Shown piece by piece: positions 20,932 to 31,523 of a stretch of DNA of 64,000 nt (positions within the stretch are counted from its first letter, which is position 1; every line of letters begins with the position of its first letter). Position numbers and translations under genes: made by a program. This DNA comes from Stutzerimonas urumqiensis. GTDB taxonomy: Bacteria; Pseudomonadota; Gammaproteobacteria; Pseudomonadales; Pseudomonadaceae. Location: NCBI RefSeq assembly GCF_003640395.1, contig NZ_RBZQ01000001.1, positions 186,001-250,000 on the forward strand, in the 5' to 3' direction. Under the pieces are notes generated by a model that was given only the letters and a program-made list of their open reading frames with translations, searched no databases and was not told the DNA's origin.

Positions 20932-22704
20932 CTAGAGACCCTGTTCGCTCAGCCACAGGTTGACCGCCGCCAGTTGCCACAGCTTCGAGCCGCGCAGTGG
21001 CGTCAGTTGCCCGTGCGGATCGGAAAGCAGGGCATCGAGCATGGTCGGGTTGTACAGGCCGCGGTCCTGGCTCGGATCGAGCAGCAGCTCGCGGACCCAC
21101 TCGAGTGTGGCGCCCTGCAAGTGCTTGAGGCCGGGTACCGGGAAATAGCCCTTCGGCCGGTCGATGACCTCGGCCGGGATGACCTGCCGTGCCGTCTCCT
21201 TGAGCACGTACTTGCCGCCCTCGGGCAGCTTGTACTGCGCCGGGATGCGTGCCGAGAGCTCTGCCACGCGGTAGTCGAGGAAGGGCACGCGCGCTTCCAG
21301 CCCCCAGGCCATGGTCATGTTGTCCACACGCTTGACCGGGTCGTCGACCAGCATGACCGTGCTGTCGAGACGCAGCGCCTTGTCCACCGCGGCCTCGGCG
21401 CCCGGCTGGGCGAAATGACGGCGGACGAAGTCGCCGGAGAAGTCGCCCTGGACCCACTTGTCCTGCATCAGCTCGCGGTATTCCTCGTAGCTGCGGTCGC
21501 GGAAGGCCTTGAGGTAGGCCGCGACCGGATCGTCCGCGCCATCGACCTGCGGGTACCAGTGATAGCCGGCGAAAAGTTCGTCCGCGCCCTGGCCGCTCTG
21601 CACCACCTTGCAGTGTTTCGAGACCTCTCGGGACAGCAGATAGAAGGCGATGCAGTCGTGGCTGACCATCGGCTCGCTCATGGCGCGGAAGGCCGCCGGC
21701 AGCTGCTCGAGGATTTCCTTCTCCTGGATGCGCAGCTGGTGATGCCGCGTGCCGAAATGCCTGGCAATGATGTCCGAGTACTTGAACTCGTCGCCGCGCT
21801 CGCCGCCGGCATCCTCGAAGCCGATCGAGAAGGTCAGCAGATTCTCGCCGACGCCCGCTTCACGCAGCAGGCCGACCAGCAGGCTCGAATCCACGCCACC
21901 CGACAGCAGCACGCCGACGTCCACCGCCGCGCGCTGACGGATCGCCACCGCATCGCGGAGCGAGTCGAGCACGCGGTCCTTCCAGTCATCGAAGCTGTAC
22001 TGGCGCTCGTCCTCGTTCGGGCCGTAGTCGAGCTGCCACCACTGTTTGCGCGTCACCTGGCCATTGGCGTCGACGCGCATCCAGGTGGCCGGCGGCAGCT
22101 TCTCGATGCCGGCGATCAGCGTATCCGGCGCCGGCACCACGGCATGGAAGCTCATGTACATGTTCAGGGCGACCGGGTTCAGCACGCCCGCGATGTCGCC
22201 GCCCTTGAGCAGCGCCGGCAGGGTCGAGGCGAAGCGCAGGCGCTCGCCGGTCTGCGAGAAATACAGCGGCTTGATGCCCAGGCGGTCGCGGGCGATGAAC
22301 ATCTGCTGGCGGTCGCGCTCCCAGATGGCGAACACGAACATGCCGTTCAGGCGCGGCAGCAGCGACTCGCCCCAGGCGTGGTAGCCCTTGAGCAGCACTT
22401 CGGTGTCGCCTTCGGAAAAGAAGCGATAGCCAAGGCCCTCGAGCTCGGCGCGCAGCTCCGGGTAGTTGTAGATGGCGCCGTTGAAGACCATCGACAGGCC
22501 CAGTGCCGAGTCGATCATCGGCTGCCCGGACGCCTCGCACAGGTCCATGATCTTCAGCCGGCGATGGCCGAAGGCGACCGGGCCGCTGCTATGAAAGCCG
22601 CTGGCATCGGGGCCGCGGGCGGTGAGGTGATGGGTAATGCGTTCGACCGCAGCCAGATCGGCGGGGCGGTTATCGAAGCGAAGTTCTCCAGCTATGCCGC
22701 ACAT
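20932..22704 (-). CDS. asnO: N-acetylglutaminylglutamine amidotransferase (asparagine-synthetase-like)
   Basis: A 590-residue class II glutamine amidotransferase that amidates the dipeptide to finish NAGGN. C2 of MCGIAGE is the glutaminase nucleophile after Met removal. The PP-loop LLSGGVDSS is at 267-274 in the synthetase domain. The open frame extends 58 residues upstream, but MCGIAGE fixes the start at 22702-22704, with AAGGAC as ribosome-binding site. First gene of the NAGGN operon; its promoter probably lies in the marR-asnO intergenic region. Confidence 0.93.
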   Translation of the reverse strand: MCGIAGELRFDNRPADLAAVERITHHLTARGPDASGFHSSGPVAFGHRRLKIMDLCEASGQPMIDSALGLSMVFNGAIYNYPELRAELEGLGYRFFSEGDTEVLLKGYHAWGESLLPRLNGMFVFAIWERDRQQMFIARDRLGIKPLYFSQTGERLRFASTLPALLKGGDIAGVLNPVALNMYMSFHAVVPAPDTLIAGIEKLPPATWMRVDANGQVTRKQWWQLDYGPNEDERQYSFDDWKDRVLDSLRDAVAIRQRAAVDVGVLLSGGVDSSLLVGLLREAGVGENLLTFSIGFEDAGGERGDEFKYSDIIARHFGTRHHQLRIQEKEILEQLPAAFRAMSEPMVSHDCIAFYLLSREVSKHCKVVQSGQGADELFAGYHWYPQVDGADDPVAAYLKAFRDRSYEEYRELMQDKWVQGDFSGDFVRRHFAQPGAEAAVDKALRLDSTVMLVDDPVKRVDNMTMAWGLEARVPFLDYRVAELSARIPAQYKLPEGGKYVLKETARQVIPAEVIDRPKGYFPVPGLKHLQGATLEWVRELLLDPSQDRGLYNPTMLDALLSDPHGQLTPLRGSKLWQLAAVNLWLSEQGL

Positions 22705-22866
22705 ATTGTCCTTACCGGGTTGTCCGTTGGGGATGTTGACTGAGCCGGGAGCGCCTTGGTTCAGGCCGTCGGTCCAGCGTGCCAGAGGCCCGCGCTGAGC
22801 CGATGTGCCGACGCACGGGCGCGGTCGCCCGGCTCCGTCGTGGTTGAACACCAAAACAAAATAATG

Positions 22867-22880
22867 CTTTGATGTCAAAG
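22867..22880. promoter_or_regulatory. Palindromic MarR-type operator candidate between asnO and marR
   Basis: CTTTGA-TG-TCAAAG is a 6-bp inverted repeat with a 2-base centre. On the minus strand it overlaps a perfect TTGACA hexamer (22878-22873), a possible -35 of the asnO transcript. It lies 25 bases upstream of the marR ATG. Symmetric TTTGA/TCAAA half sites are typical of MarR-family operators. Confidence 0.5.
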
Positions 22881-22904
22881 TTTAATGACAGATGAAGCGC
22901 GGAG

Positions 22905-23378
22905 ATGAATCAGGAAATAGTTTCAGATCAAACGAAAAATGCAGCCGACCGCCTGTTCGACCTGCCGTTGTTCCAGGCCATGCGACGCCTGCAGCAGGAT
23001 GGCGAAGTGCACGCCAAGCGACTGGCGCGCTTCGGCGACCTGACGCCGGTGCAACTGATGATCCTGCATGTGCTCGAGCGGGAAGGGCGCAGCACGGCCA
23101 GCGCCCTGAGCGGCCGCGTGAGCCTGACGGCGGCGACGCTCTCCGGCGTGCTCGACCGGCTGGCGGAGCGGGGGCTGCTGCAACGTCAGCGCGACGATCA
23201 GGACCGGCGGCGGCAATGGCTGCAGCTCAGCGACACCGGCCGCGCGCTGCTGCGCGATGCACCGCCGCTGCTGCCGCCGGAGTTTCGCGCGCGCTTCCAG
23301 GCATTGCCCGAATGGGAGCGCCACGCGCTGACGGCCGCGCTCTTGCGCGCGGCGGAACTGTGCGGAGCGGTGGAGTAG
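22905..23378 (+). CDS. MarR family transcriptional regulator of the NAGGN cluster
   Basis: A 157-residue winged-helix dimer. The DNA-binding domain spans about 45-115 (LTPVQLMILHVLEREGRSTASALSGRVSLTAATLSGVLDRL), with the wing DDQDRRRQWLQLS. It is divergent from asnO, the arrangement I recall for the P. aeruginosa PA3458-PA3459 pair, and probably controls asnO and itself through the palindrome at 22867-22880. The ligand is unknown. ATG at 22905 follows GCGGAG. Confidence 0.87.
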   Translation: MNQEIVSDQTKNAADRLFDLPLFQAMRRLQQDGEVHAKRLARFGDLTPVQLMILHVLEREGRSTASALSGRVSLTAATLSGVLDRLAERGLLQRQRDDQDRRRQWLQLSDTGRALLRDAPPLLPPEFRARFQALPEWERHALTAALLRAAELCGAVE

Positions 23379-23479
23379 GGCGCTGCCAGTCGATGGCGCG
23401 CCGATCGACCGCCATCGAGGACTTCGAAGGCAACGCTTTCCTCGGTTCTGATTACAGGTTGCGCCTTGCACGGCGCGTC

Positions 23480-23507
23480 ACTTTCTCTTGTCTCGCCAAG
23501 AGAAAGT
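23480..23507. repeat. 11-bp inverted repeat in a dispersed intergenic element
   Basis: ACTTTCTCTTG and CAAGAGAAAGT flank a 6-base loop, followed by AACCAAAGAGAAGGC. I recognise this sequence type from many Pseudomonas intergenic regions. It could also act as a transcript-end hairpin for marR, although it has no U tract. Confidence 0.65.
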
Positions 23508-23773
23508 AACCAAAGAGAAGGCGACCCCATCATCCGGGTCTGCCTGCTACGCAGCCAGACTGCCCTCACTCCGGCGTTGCTCCGGGGGCACGTCACGACG
23601 GGACATCCCTGTCCCGCCGCGCCTCGCTCGGCGTCCTGCCTCGCGTCCCCCTGCGCAACGCCTGCGTTCGGCCGGATGAAAGGGGGATTGGTCCGAGTGG
23701 CTTGATGGTTGCGTGCAAGCGGTGGCTGATGGTTCGGCGATTGCTGGATCAGCCTGCGGGATGCAAGACGTAG

Positions 23774-23805
23774 GGCGGATTCAGGAGCGCAGCGAACAAT
23801 CCGCC
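23774..23805. repeat. Short inverted repeat, GGCGGAT/ATCCGCC family, copy 1
   Basis: GGCGGAT and ATCCGCC enclose 18 bases (TCAGGAGCGCAGCGAACA), preceded by CGTAG. A close relative occurs at 48183-48219. It belongs to the set of small dispersed hairpin repeats in this window. Confidence 0.65.
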
Positions 23806-23832
23806 GGGGCCGCCCTTGGTGCCGGGCCACCT

Positions 23833-23885
23833 GTGCATTGCTTCGCGAATGCACCCTACGTTTCGCGAGCGAGCTCGCTCCTACG
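23833..23885. repeat. GTGCATTGCTTCGCGAATGC element plus adjacent REP unit
   Basis: 23833-23860 is an inverted repeat (GTGCATT and AATGCAC) that recurs at 24093-24119 and 48251-48273. It is followed at 23862-23885 by a variant of the REP motif TTCGCGAGCAAGCTCGCTCC seen in the itaconate cluster. Confidence 0.7.
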
Positions 23886-24092
23886 AAGAAGCCAAAGCAC
23901 CGCGCTGCCTGTAGGCGCCAGGGCCTGCCTGTAGGAGCAAGGGGGACGCCTAGTTCTTGCTCGCGATTCGCGCCCCGCAGCGGCGCCACGTCTATTCGCC
24001 CGCCTGCGGCCACCGCCGGCCTGACTCCCTTCAACGGCATGAAACGACCCCCCGGACGGTTCCGCGCAGGCCGCGCCCGCGCCGGCCTACTG

Positions 24093-24119
24093 GTGCATTG
24101 CTTCGCGAATGCACCCCTA
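24093..24119. repeat. GTGCATTGCTTCGCGAATGC element, second copy
   Basis: The same 22-base core as at 23833-23854, followed by CCCTAC. A third copy is at 48251-48273. Confidence 0.7.
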
Positions 24120-24283
24120 CGGATTCACCATCGCGGCGAAACGCCGTGGTGGCGGTCAGGCAGCAGTACAGTTGCCGGCAGGATCGGCGGCTAGCTGTTC
24201 CTGTGCCGGGTGTGCGTGGACTGCCTAGAATGCCTCGATCCACGCCCGTGGCCGTTCGGCCGGGCGCTCGTTGCGAGGCCTTC

Positions 24284-25240
24284 ATGCACGTTTCTTCCGG
24301 CCGCTGGCTCAAGGGCTTCGGCCTGGCGATTACCACCGCTCTGCTGTGGGGCATTCTTCCGGTCAAGCTCAAGCAGGTGTTGCAGACGATGGACCCGGTA
24401 ACGGTGACCTGGTACCGGTTGTCGGTCGCCGGCAGCCTGCTGTTGGTATACCTGGCCGTGACCCGGCGATTGCCGCGCTTCAGCGCGCTCGGGCGTAGCG
24501 GGCGCTGGCTGTTGGCGGTCGCGGTGCTCGGGCTATCGACCAACTACGTGCTCTACCTCATGGGCCTCAACCTGCTGAGTCCGGGCACCACCCAGCTGGT
24601 GTTGCAGGTCGCGCCCATCATGCTGTTGATCAGCAGCCTGTTCGTGTTCCGCGAGTCGTTCACGCCATTGCAGGGCGTGGGCTTGGTGGTCTTGCTGCTC
24701 GGCTTCGCGCTGTTCTTCAACGAACGGCTGGTCGAGCTGTTTTCCTCGCTGACGCAGTACACCGCCGGGGTGCTGACCATCCTGGCGGCCGCGACGTGCT
24801 GGATGTTCTACGGGCTGGCGCAGAAGCAGCTGCTCAGCAATTGGAACTCCCTGCAGGTGATGATGGTGATCTACCTGGCGTGCGCTGCGCTGCTCACGCC
24901 CTGGGCGCAGCCGGTGACGGTGACTGCGTTGAGCCCGCTCCAGGGCTGGCTGCTGCTGGCCTGCTGCCTGAACACGCTGGTCGCCTATGGCGCGTTCGCC
25001 GAGGCGCTGGCGCACTGGGAGGCGTCGAAGGTCAGCGCCACGCTCTCGATGACGCCGCTGTTCACCTTCGTGGCCGTCGCGCTGGCGGCCTGGTGGTGGC
25101 CGTCCTACGTGAAGGCCGAGCAGATCAACGGGATCGGCTATTTCGGCGCCTGCCTGGTGGTCGGGGGCTCGGCGCTGACCGCGCTGGGCCCGTCGCTGAT
25201 GGCCGGTTGGCGCGGTCGCCGGCCGAAGCCGGTGGTCTAG
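24284..25240 (+). CDS. EamA/DMT family transporter
   Basis: A 318-residue inner-membrane protein of the drug/metabolite transporter superfamily, with about 10 helices in two EamA repeats (about 10-145 and 160-300). The N-terminus AITTALLWGILPVKLKQVL is typical. ATG at 24284; the upstream frame extension runs through repeats. The substrate is unknown; family members export amino acids or metabolites. Confidence 0.85.
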   Translation: MHVSSGRWLKGFGLAITTALLWGILPVKLKQVLQTMDPVTVTWYRLSVAGSLLLVYLAVTRRLPRFSALGRSGRWLLAVAVLGLSTNYVLYLMGLNLLSPGTTQLVLQVAPIMLLISSLFVFRESFTPLQGVGLVVLLLGFALFFNERLVELFSSLTQYTAGVLTILAAATCWMFYGLAQKQLLSNWNSLQVMMVIYLACAALLTPWAQPVTVTALSPLQGWLLLACCLNTLVAYGAFAEALAHWEASKVSATLSMTPLFTFVAVALAAWWWPSYVKAEQINGIGYFGACLVVGGSALTALGPSLMAGWRGRRPKPVV

Positions 25241-25289
25241 TCCGACGCCGCTGCGACCCTCTGGCGATCGCAGCGCTCTCGGGCCCGCG

Positions 25290-26684
<1,395 letters not shown>

Positions 26685-26836
26685 GGCGGTACTCCGCATG
26701 GATGATTGGATTAGGCCCGAGGCCCCGCCGGCGGTTCCATCGCGCCGCCGCTCGCCTTGAGCGCAGGGAACTCCGCGCGCAGAATGGGTCCCACCTTGGG
26801 CTCCCTTCCACTAGCCCACTTCACAGGAATCGTCCC

Positions 26837-27361
26837 ATGCCCCGTTTGAACGCTTTCTGCGGCAGCGCCGTGCTGCTGTTCGCGCTCGGCTCGCCCGCGT
26901 TCGCCGACACCGCCAGCCACACGGCCGATGCCGAGCGCTTTCTGGAACTGACCAACGCCAACCGCCTGGCCGTGCCGGTCTATGCCCAGGTGCAACAAAT
27001 GTTCGCCCAGCGTTTCGCCGAAGCCGGCGGCGCCGAGGGCAAGCAGGCGACGCTCGAGCGTTACCAGGCGCAGGCCAACGCCGCGCTGGACAAGGCGATC
27101 GGCTGGGAGAAGCTCAAGCCCGAACTCGTCAAGCTCTACACCCAGCATTTCACCGAGCAGGAGCTCGAAGGCCTGATCGAGTTCTACGAGTCGGCGCTCG
27201 GCAAGAAGATGCTCGCCGAACTGCCCGAGCTCAACGCCCAGTCGGCGCAGCTCGCCCAGGCCCGGTTGCAGAGCGCCGCGCCGGAGGTGAACAAGCTGCT
27301 CGCGGCGATGACCGCCGAGCTGCAACCCGAGCCATCCCAACAACCCAAGCAGCAGCCGTGA
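26837..27361 (+). CDS. Periplasmic DUF2059 protein
   Basis: A 174-residue exported protein with a signal peptide ending PAFA. It is mostly alpha-helical, with the DUF2059 core LYTQHFTEQELEGLIEFYESALGKKM near residues 95-125 and a Gln/Pro-rich tail. Function unknown. Its stop lies 11 bases before the bolA-type gene, so the two are probably co-transcribed. Confidence 0.82.
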   Translation: MPRLNAFCGSAVLLFALGSPAFADTASHTADAERFLELTNANRLAVPVYAQVQQMFAQRFAEAGGAEGKQATLERYQAQANAALDKAIGWEKLKPELVKLYTQHFTEQELEGLIEFYESALGKKMLAELPELNAQSAQLAQARLQSAAPEVNKLLAAMTAELQPEPSQQPKQQP

Positions 27362-27372
27362 CGGAGCCACGC

Positions 27373-27678
27373 ATGACCACCCGCGACGCCATCATCGACG
27401 CCTTGCAGGCCCTGCAACCCCAGCACCTCGAAGTGCTGGACGAGAGCCACATGCACAGCCGCGGACAGGAAACCCACTACAAGGCGACCGTCGTCAGCCC
27501 CGTGTTCGACGGGCTCTCGGCGGTCAAGCGGCACCAGAAGGTGTACGGCGCGATGGGCGAGCTGATGGGCCGCATCCACGCGCTGGCCGTCCACACCTAC
27601 ACGCCGGACGAGTGGTCCGCACAGGGCGTCGCGCCGGACTCGCCGACCTGCCGCGGTGGCAGCAAGCTCGGAGGCTAG
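27373..27678 (+). CDS. BolA family protein
   Basis: A 101-residue BolA-like protein. The conserved block HLEVLDESHMHSRGQETHYKATVVSPVF contains the His ligand region used with monothiol glutaredoxin in iron-sulfur handling; the second conserved stretch is RHQKVYGAMGELM. ATG at 27373 was preferred to 27358 because the shorter start matches the family N-terminus. Whether this is BolA or the related IbaG cannot be settled by eye; the sequence is closer to BolA. Confidence 0.85.
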   Translation: MTTRDAIIDALQALQPQHLEVLDESHMHSRGQETHYKATVVSPVFDGLSAVKRHQKVYGAMGELMGRIHALAVHTYTPDEWSAQGVAPDSPTCRGGSKLGG

Positions 27679-27937
27679 CCGGAGGCCTAAAGCCCAAAGC
27701 CTGGCCATCGACCGGGCTTCAATCCTAAGCCGACCCGTAGGCGCCCGCTTGCTGGCGATCCGGTAAAAACCGGCCGGTCGGCTGTTCCCCGTCGACAACA
27801 CCCCGCGCAGCTGGTCGGCCTTTTCCGGCGGACGACGCCCCGGAATCGCTTTGTTAGAATCCGCGCCCACGCCGGCCCCGAGCCGGCGCCTTTCGTTACC
27901 GGTCCGCCCTTTGCGCGGGCGACCACTGGAGGCTGTC

Positions 27938-28873
27938 ATGACCCGACCCATCGTCGTGGCGGCGCTGTACAAGTTCGTCTCCCTGCCGGACTACGTCGCG
28001 CTGCGCCAACCCCTGCTCGAAACCCTGGAAGCCAACGGCATCAAGGGCACCCTGCTGCTCGCCGAGGAAGGCATCAACGGCACCGTGTCCGGCACGCGCG
28101 AGGCGATCGATGCGCTGCTCGCCTGGCTCAGGCAGGACCCTCGCCTGGCCGATGTCGACCACAAGGAGTCCTACTGCGACGAGCAGCCGTTCTACCGCAC
28201 CAAGGTCAAGCTGAAGAAGGAAATCGTCACCCTCGGCGTGCCGGGCGTCGACCCGAACCGCCGGGTCGGCACCTATGTCGAGCCGAAGGACTGGAACGCG
28301 CTGATCAGCGACCCGGAAGTGCTGCTGATCGACACCCGCAACGACTACGAGGTGGCGATCGGCACCTTCGAGGGGGCGGTCGACCCGAAGACCACGTCGT
28401 TCCGCGAGTTCCCTGCATACGTCAAGGCGCACTACGACCCGGCCCGGCACAAGAAGGTGGCGATGTTCTGCACCGGCGGCATCCGCTGCGAGAAGGCTTC
28501 GAGCTACATGCTCGGCGAAGGGTTCGAGGCGGTCTATCACCTCAAGGGCGGCATCCTCAAATACCTGGAAGAGGTGCCGCAGGACGAGTCGAAGTGGCAG
28601 GGCGACTGCTTCGTCTTCGACAACCGGGTGACCGTGCGCCACGACCTCAGCGAGGGCGACTACGATCAGTGTCATGCCTGTCGCAATCCGATCTCGGTCG
28701 AGGATCGCGCCTCCGATCATTACGCGCCGGGCATCAGCTGTCCGCATTGCTGGGATTCGCTGCCGGAGAAGACCCGCGCCAGCGCCCGCGAACGGCAGAA
28801 GCAGATCGAGCTGGCCCGACAGCGCAACCAGCCGCACCCCATCGGCCGCGATCCCCGGCACGCGGGCGACTGA
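27938..28873 (+). CDS. trhO: tRNA uridine(34) hydroxylase TrhO (rhodanese-domain)
   Basis: A 311-residue protein (former YceA) that makes 5-hydroxyuridine at tRNA wobble position 34 in an oxygen-dependent reaction. The N-terminal UPF0176 domain (1-110) is followed by a rhodanese domain with the active loop CTGGIRCEK; the catalytic Cys is C178. A Cys cluster (CHACRNP, CPHC) near 250-275 resembles a metal site. ATG at 27938 follows CTGGAGG. A TAGAAT hexamer at 27855-27860 may be its -10 element. Confidence 0.92.
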   Translation: MTRPIVVAALYKFVSLPDYVALRQPLLETLEANGIKGTLLLAEEGINGTVSGTREAIDALLAWLRQDPRLADVDHKESYCDEQPFYRTKVKLKKEIVTLGVPGVDPNRRVGTYVEPKDWNALISDPEVLLIDTRNDYEVAIGTFEGAVDPKTTSFREFPAYVKAHYDPARHKKVAMFCTGGIRCEKASSYMLGEGFEAVYHLKGGILKYLEEVPQDESKWQGDCFVFDNRVTVRHDLSEGDYDQCHACRNPISVEDRASDHYAPGISCPHCWDSLPEKTRASARERQKQIELARQRNQPHPIGRDPRHAGD

Positions 28874-28921
28874 TACCCCGGCCCGCGCGGCCTGACTGAA
28901 CGAACGGATCGAGGAGTACCG

Positions 28922-29554
28922 ATGAGCGCCCGTCTGCTGTACGTGATGGACCCGATGTGTTCCTGGTGCTGGGGCTTCGCCCCGGTGATCGAGGCGCTGG
29001 CCGAGCGGGCAGCGCGCGCCGGCGTTGCGGCCGTGCCGGTGGTCGGTGGTCTGCGTAGCGAACACCAGCCGCTGGATCCGGCCGGGCGCGTTCGCATCCT
29101 CGGCCATTGGCAGGCGGTCAACGCCGCCACGGGCCAGCTGTTCGACTTCAATGCCGCCATGCCGGAGGGCTTCGTTTACGACACCGAGCCGGCCTGTCGG
29201 GCGATCGTCGCGGCACGCGATCTCGATACGTCGCCGGTGTGGCGATTCATGGGCCTGGTCCAGCGCGCCTTCTACCTCGAGGGCGCCGATACCACGCGCG
29301 CCTCCGTGCTGGTCGGGCTGGCCGAGGAGGCCGGTTACGCGCGCGAGGCGTTCGCACAGCGCTTCGACAGTCCCGAGGCGCATCAGGACACCGCCGCGGA
29401 CTTCGACTGGGTGCGCAACCTCGGCATCAGCGGCTTTCCGACAGTCCTGGCCGAGCGTGATGGGCGCCTGGCTTTGCTGACCAACGGCTACCAGCCTCTC
29501 GAAACGCTGCTGCCGCTGCTCGATCGCTGGCTGGATCAGGGCGCGCATGCCTGA
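28922..29554 (+). CDS. DsbA family oxidoreductase (FrnE-like)
   Basis: A 210-residue thioredoxin-fold protein with CSWC at 13-16 after the first beta strand and the cis-Pro loop near GFPTVLAERDG. No signal peptide is visible, so it should be cytosolic, like the FrnE/2-hydroxychromene-isomerase-like group. Its end overlaps the ABC transporter start by 8 bases, so the two are translationally coupled. A link between thiol chemistry and export is inference. Confidence 0.82.
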   Translation: MSARLLYVMDPMCSWCWGFAPVIEALAERAARAGVAAVPVVGGLRSEHQPLDPAGRVRILGHWQAVNAATGQLFDFNAAMPEGFVYDTEPACRAIVAARDLDTSPVWRFMGLVQRAFYLEGADTTRASVLVGLAEEAGYAREAFAQRFDSPEAHQDTAADFDWVRNLGISGFPTVLAERDGRLALLTNGYQPLETLLPLLDRWLDQGAHA

Positions 29555-31325
29555 TCGCCTGACCTGGGCGGAGATCCGCCGGCTCGCGTTGCGCCATCGC
29601 AAGGGGCTGGTGCTGGCCAATCTGTTCGCGGTGCTGGCGACGCTCTGCTCGGTGCCCATCCCGCTGCTGCTGCCGCTGCTGGTCGACGAGGTGCTGCTGG
29701 AGCATGGCGGCCAGGCGCTGGCCGTCATGGATCGCTTCCTGCCGGCGGAATGGCAAACCGCGGTCGGCTACATCGGCCTGATGCTGGCGCTGACGCTGTG
29801 CCTGCGCAGCGCGTCGCTGGTGCTCAACGTCTTGCAGGCGCGGATGTTCGCGCAGCTGTCGAAAGACATCGTCTACCGGCTGCGCGTGCGCCTGATCGAG
29901 CGGCTCAAGCGCATCGCCCTGGTCGAGTACGAAAGCCTCGGCGGCGGCACGGTCGCGGCGTACCTGGTGACCGACCTGGAGACGCTGGACAAATTCATCG
30001 GCGAAACCCTGAGCCGTCTGCTCGTCGCCGTGCTGTCGATCACCGGCACCGCGGCCATCCTGGTGTGGATGCACTGGAAGCTGGCGTTGCTGATCCTGCT
30101 GTTCAACCCGCTGGTGATCTACGCCACGGTGCAGCTCGGCAAGCGCGTCAAGCACCTCAAGAAGCTGGAGAACGACAGCACCTCGCGCTTCACCCAGGCG
30201 CTGACCGAGACGCTGGAGGCCATTCAGGAAGTGCGCGCCGGCAACCGGCAAGGCTTCTTCCTCGGCCGGCTCGGTCTGCATGCGAAGGAGGTGCGCGACC
30301 ACGCGGTGGCCTCGCAATGGAAGACCGATGCCTCGAACCGCGCCAGCGGCCTGCTGTTCCAGTTCGGCATCGATGTGTTCCGCGCCGCGGCCATGCTGAC
30401 CGTGCTGTTCTCCGACCTGACCATCGGCCAGATGCTCGCGGTGTTCAGCTACCTGTGGTTCATGATCGGCCCGGTCGAACAGTTGCTCAGCCTGCAATAC
30501 GCCTTTTACGCGGCCGCTGGCGCGCTCGGCCGGATCAACGGGTTGCTGGCGCGGGCCGACGAGCCCAGTCCGGTCGGCCTGGCCGATCCCTTCGCGGGGC
30601 ACCGGACGGTCGGCATCGAGGTGCGCGAGCTGAGCTTTGCCTACCGTGACGAACCCGTGCTGGAGGGCCTCAACCTGCACATCGCTCCGGGCGAGAAGGT
30701 CGCGCTGGTCGGCGCCAGCGGCGGCGGCAAAAGCACCCTGGTGCAGTTGCTGCTCGGTCTGTACGAACCCGGGGCCGGCAGCATCCGCTTCGGCGGCGTG
30801 CCGCTCGAGCAGATCGCCCGCGACCGGCTGCGCGACAACGTGGCGGTGGTGCTCCAGCATCCGGCGCTGTTCAACGACACGGTGCGCGCCAACCTCACCA
30901 TGGGCCGCGAGCGCGACGACGCGGCCTGCTGGCAGGCGCTGGAAATCGCCCAGCTCGCCACGGCCATCCGTCAGCTGCCCGAGGGGCTGGACAGCATCGT
31001 CGGCCGCTCGGGCGTACGGCTGTCCGGTGGGCAGCGCCAGCGGCTGGCGGTGGCTCGGATGGTGCTGGCCGAGCCGAAGGTTGTCATCCTCGACGAAGCG
31101 ACCTCGGCGCTCGATGCCGCCACCGAATACGCCCTGCACCAGGGCCTGGCGCGCTTCCTCGACGGCCGAACCACGCTAATCATCGCGCATCGCCTGTCGG
31201 CGGTTAAACAGGCCGATCGGGTGCTGGTGTTCGATGGCGGGCGCATCGCCGAAGAGGGCGAGCACGGCCAGTTGATCGCCGAGGGCGGGCTCTATGCGCG
31301 GCTCTATGGCCACCTGCAGCACTGA
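29547..31325 (+). CDS. ABC transporter, fused permease and ATPase (exporter type)
   Basis: A 592-residue half-transporter. Six membrane helices occupy about 20-310. The ATPase domain has Walker A GASGGGKST (389-397, K395), Q-loop VVLQHPALF, signature LSGGQ (492-496), Walker B VVILDEATSALD and switch His in IIAHRLS. No peptidase or other extra domain is present. ATG lies inside the end of the upstream DsbA-like gene. It would work as a homodimer exporter of lipid, peptide or drug; the substrate is not evident. Confidence 0.9.
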   Translation: MPDRLTWAEIRRLALRHRKGLVLANLFAVLATLCSVPIPLLLPLLVDEVLLEHGGQALAVMDRFLPAEWQTAVGYIGLMLALTLCLRSASLVLNVLQARMFAQLSKDIVYRLRVRLIERLKRIALVEYESLGGGTVAAYLVTDLETLDKFIGETLSRLLVAVLSITGTAAILVWMHWKLALLILLFNPLVIYATVQLGKRVKHLKKLENDSTSRFTQALTETLEAIQEVRAGNRQGFFLGRLGLHAKEVRDHAVASQWKTDASNRASGLLFQFGIDVFRAAAMLTVLFSDLTIGQMLAVFSYLWFMIGPVEQLLSLQYAFYAAAGALGRINGLLARADEPSPVGLADPFAGHRTVGIEVRELSFAYRDEPVLEGLNLHIAPGEKVALVGASGGGKSTLVQLLLGLYEPGAGSIRFGGVPLEQIARDRLRDNVAVVLQHPALFNDTVRANLTMGRERDDAACWQALEIAQLATAIRQLPEGLDSIVGRSGVRLSGGQRQRLAVARMVLAEPKVVILDEATSALDAATEYALHQGLARFLDGRTTLIIAHRLSAVKQADRVLVFDGGRIAEEGEHGQLIAEGGLYARLYGHLQH

Positions 31326-31361
31326 GCCGTCATGCCGCAGTAACCTTCTGGCGCCAGAATT

Positions 31362-31390
31362 TTGAGGATTAATCCGTAGCGGTTTACAGT
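31362..31390 (+). promoter_or_regulatory. Predicted sigma-70 promoter of the chemoreceptor gene
   Basis: TTGAGG (31362-31367), a 17-base spacer and TACAGT (31385-31390). It would give a leader of about 130 bases before the ATG at 31524. Confidence 0.4.
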
Positions 31391-31523
31391 GCGCGCCCTG
31401 CTCGGATCGTAGCCGGGCGATAGCGCTATCAGGCGTTGGGCGCGCGATAGCGACAGAACGACGCTCAACTTCTCGCACACACGGCCGATGCCCTCGCATC
31501 GTTGCACCTGTCTGGATGCCTAT

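Larger units (their letters stand above)
23379..24283. other. 905-base non-coding, repeat-rich interval
   Basis: No convincing gene. Short open frames here lack ribosome-binding sites and resemble no protein I know. The left part (about 23449-23690) includes an 11-bp inverted repeat and looks like a dispersed Pseudomonas intergenic element. The right part is a patchwork of short repeats also found at other places in this window. A TAGAAT hexamer at 24226-24231 may be the -10 of the following eamA-type gene. Confidence 0.7.

Noticed and set aside
23466-24194. Small open frames in the repeat-rich gap
   Set aside because: No ribosome-binding sites, low-complexity products, and they cross dispersed repeats.
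25241-25289. GCTGCGA/TCGCAGC hairpin after fumC as a terminator
   Set aside because: There is no U tract on either strand, so I did not call it.
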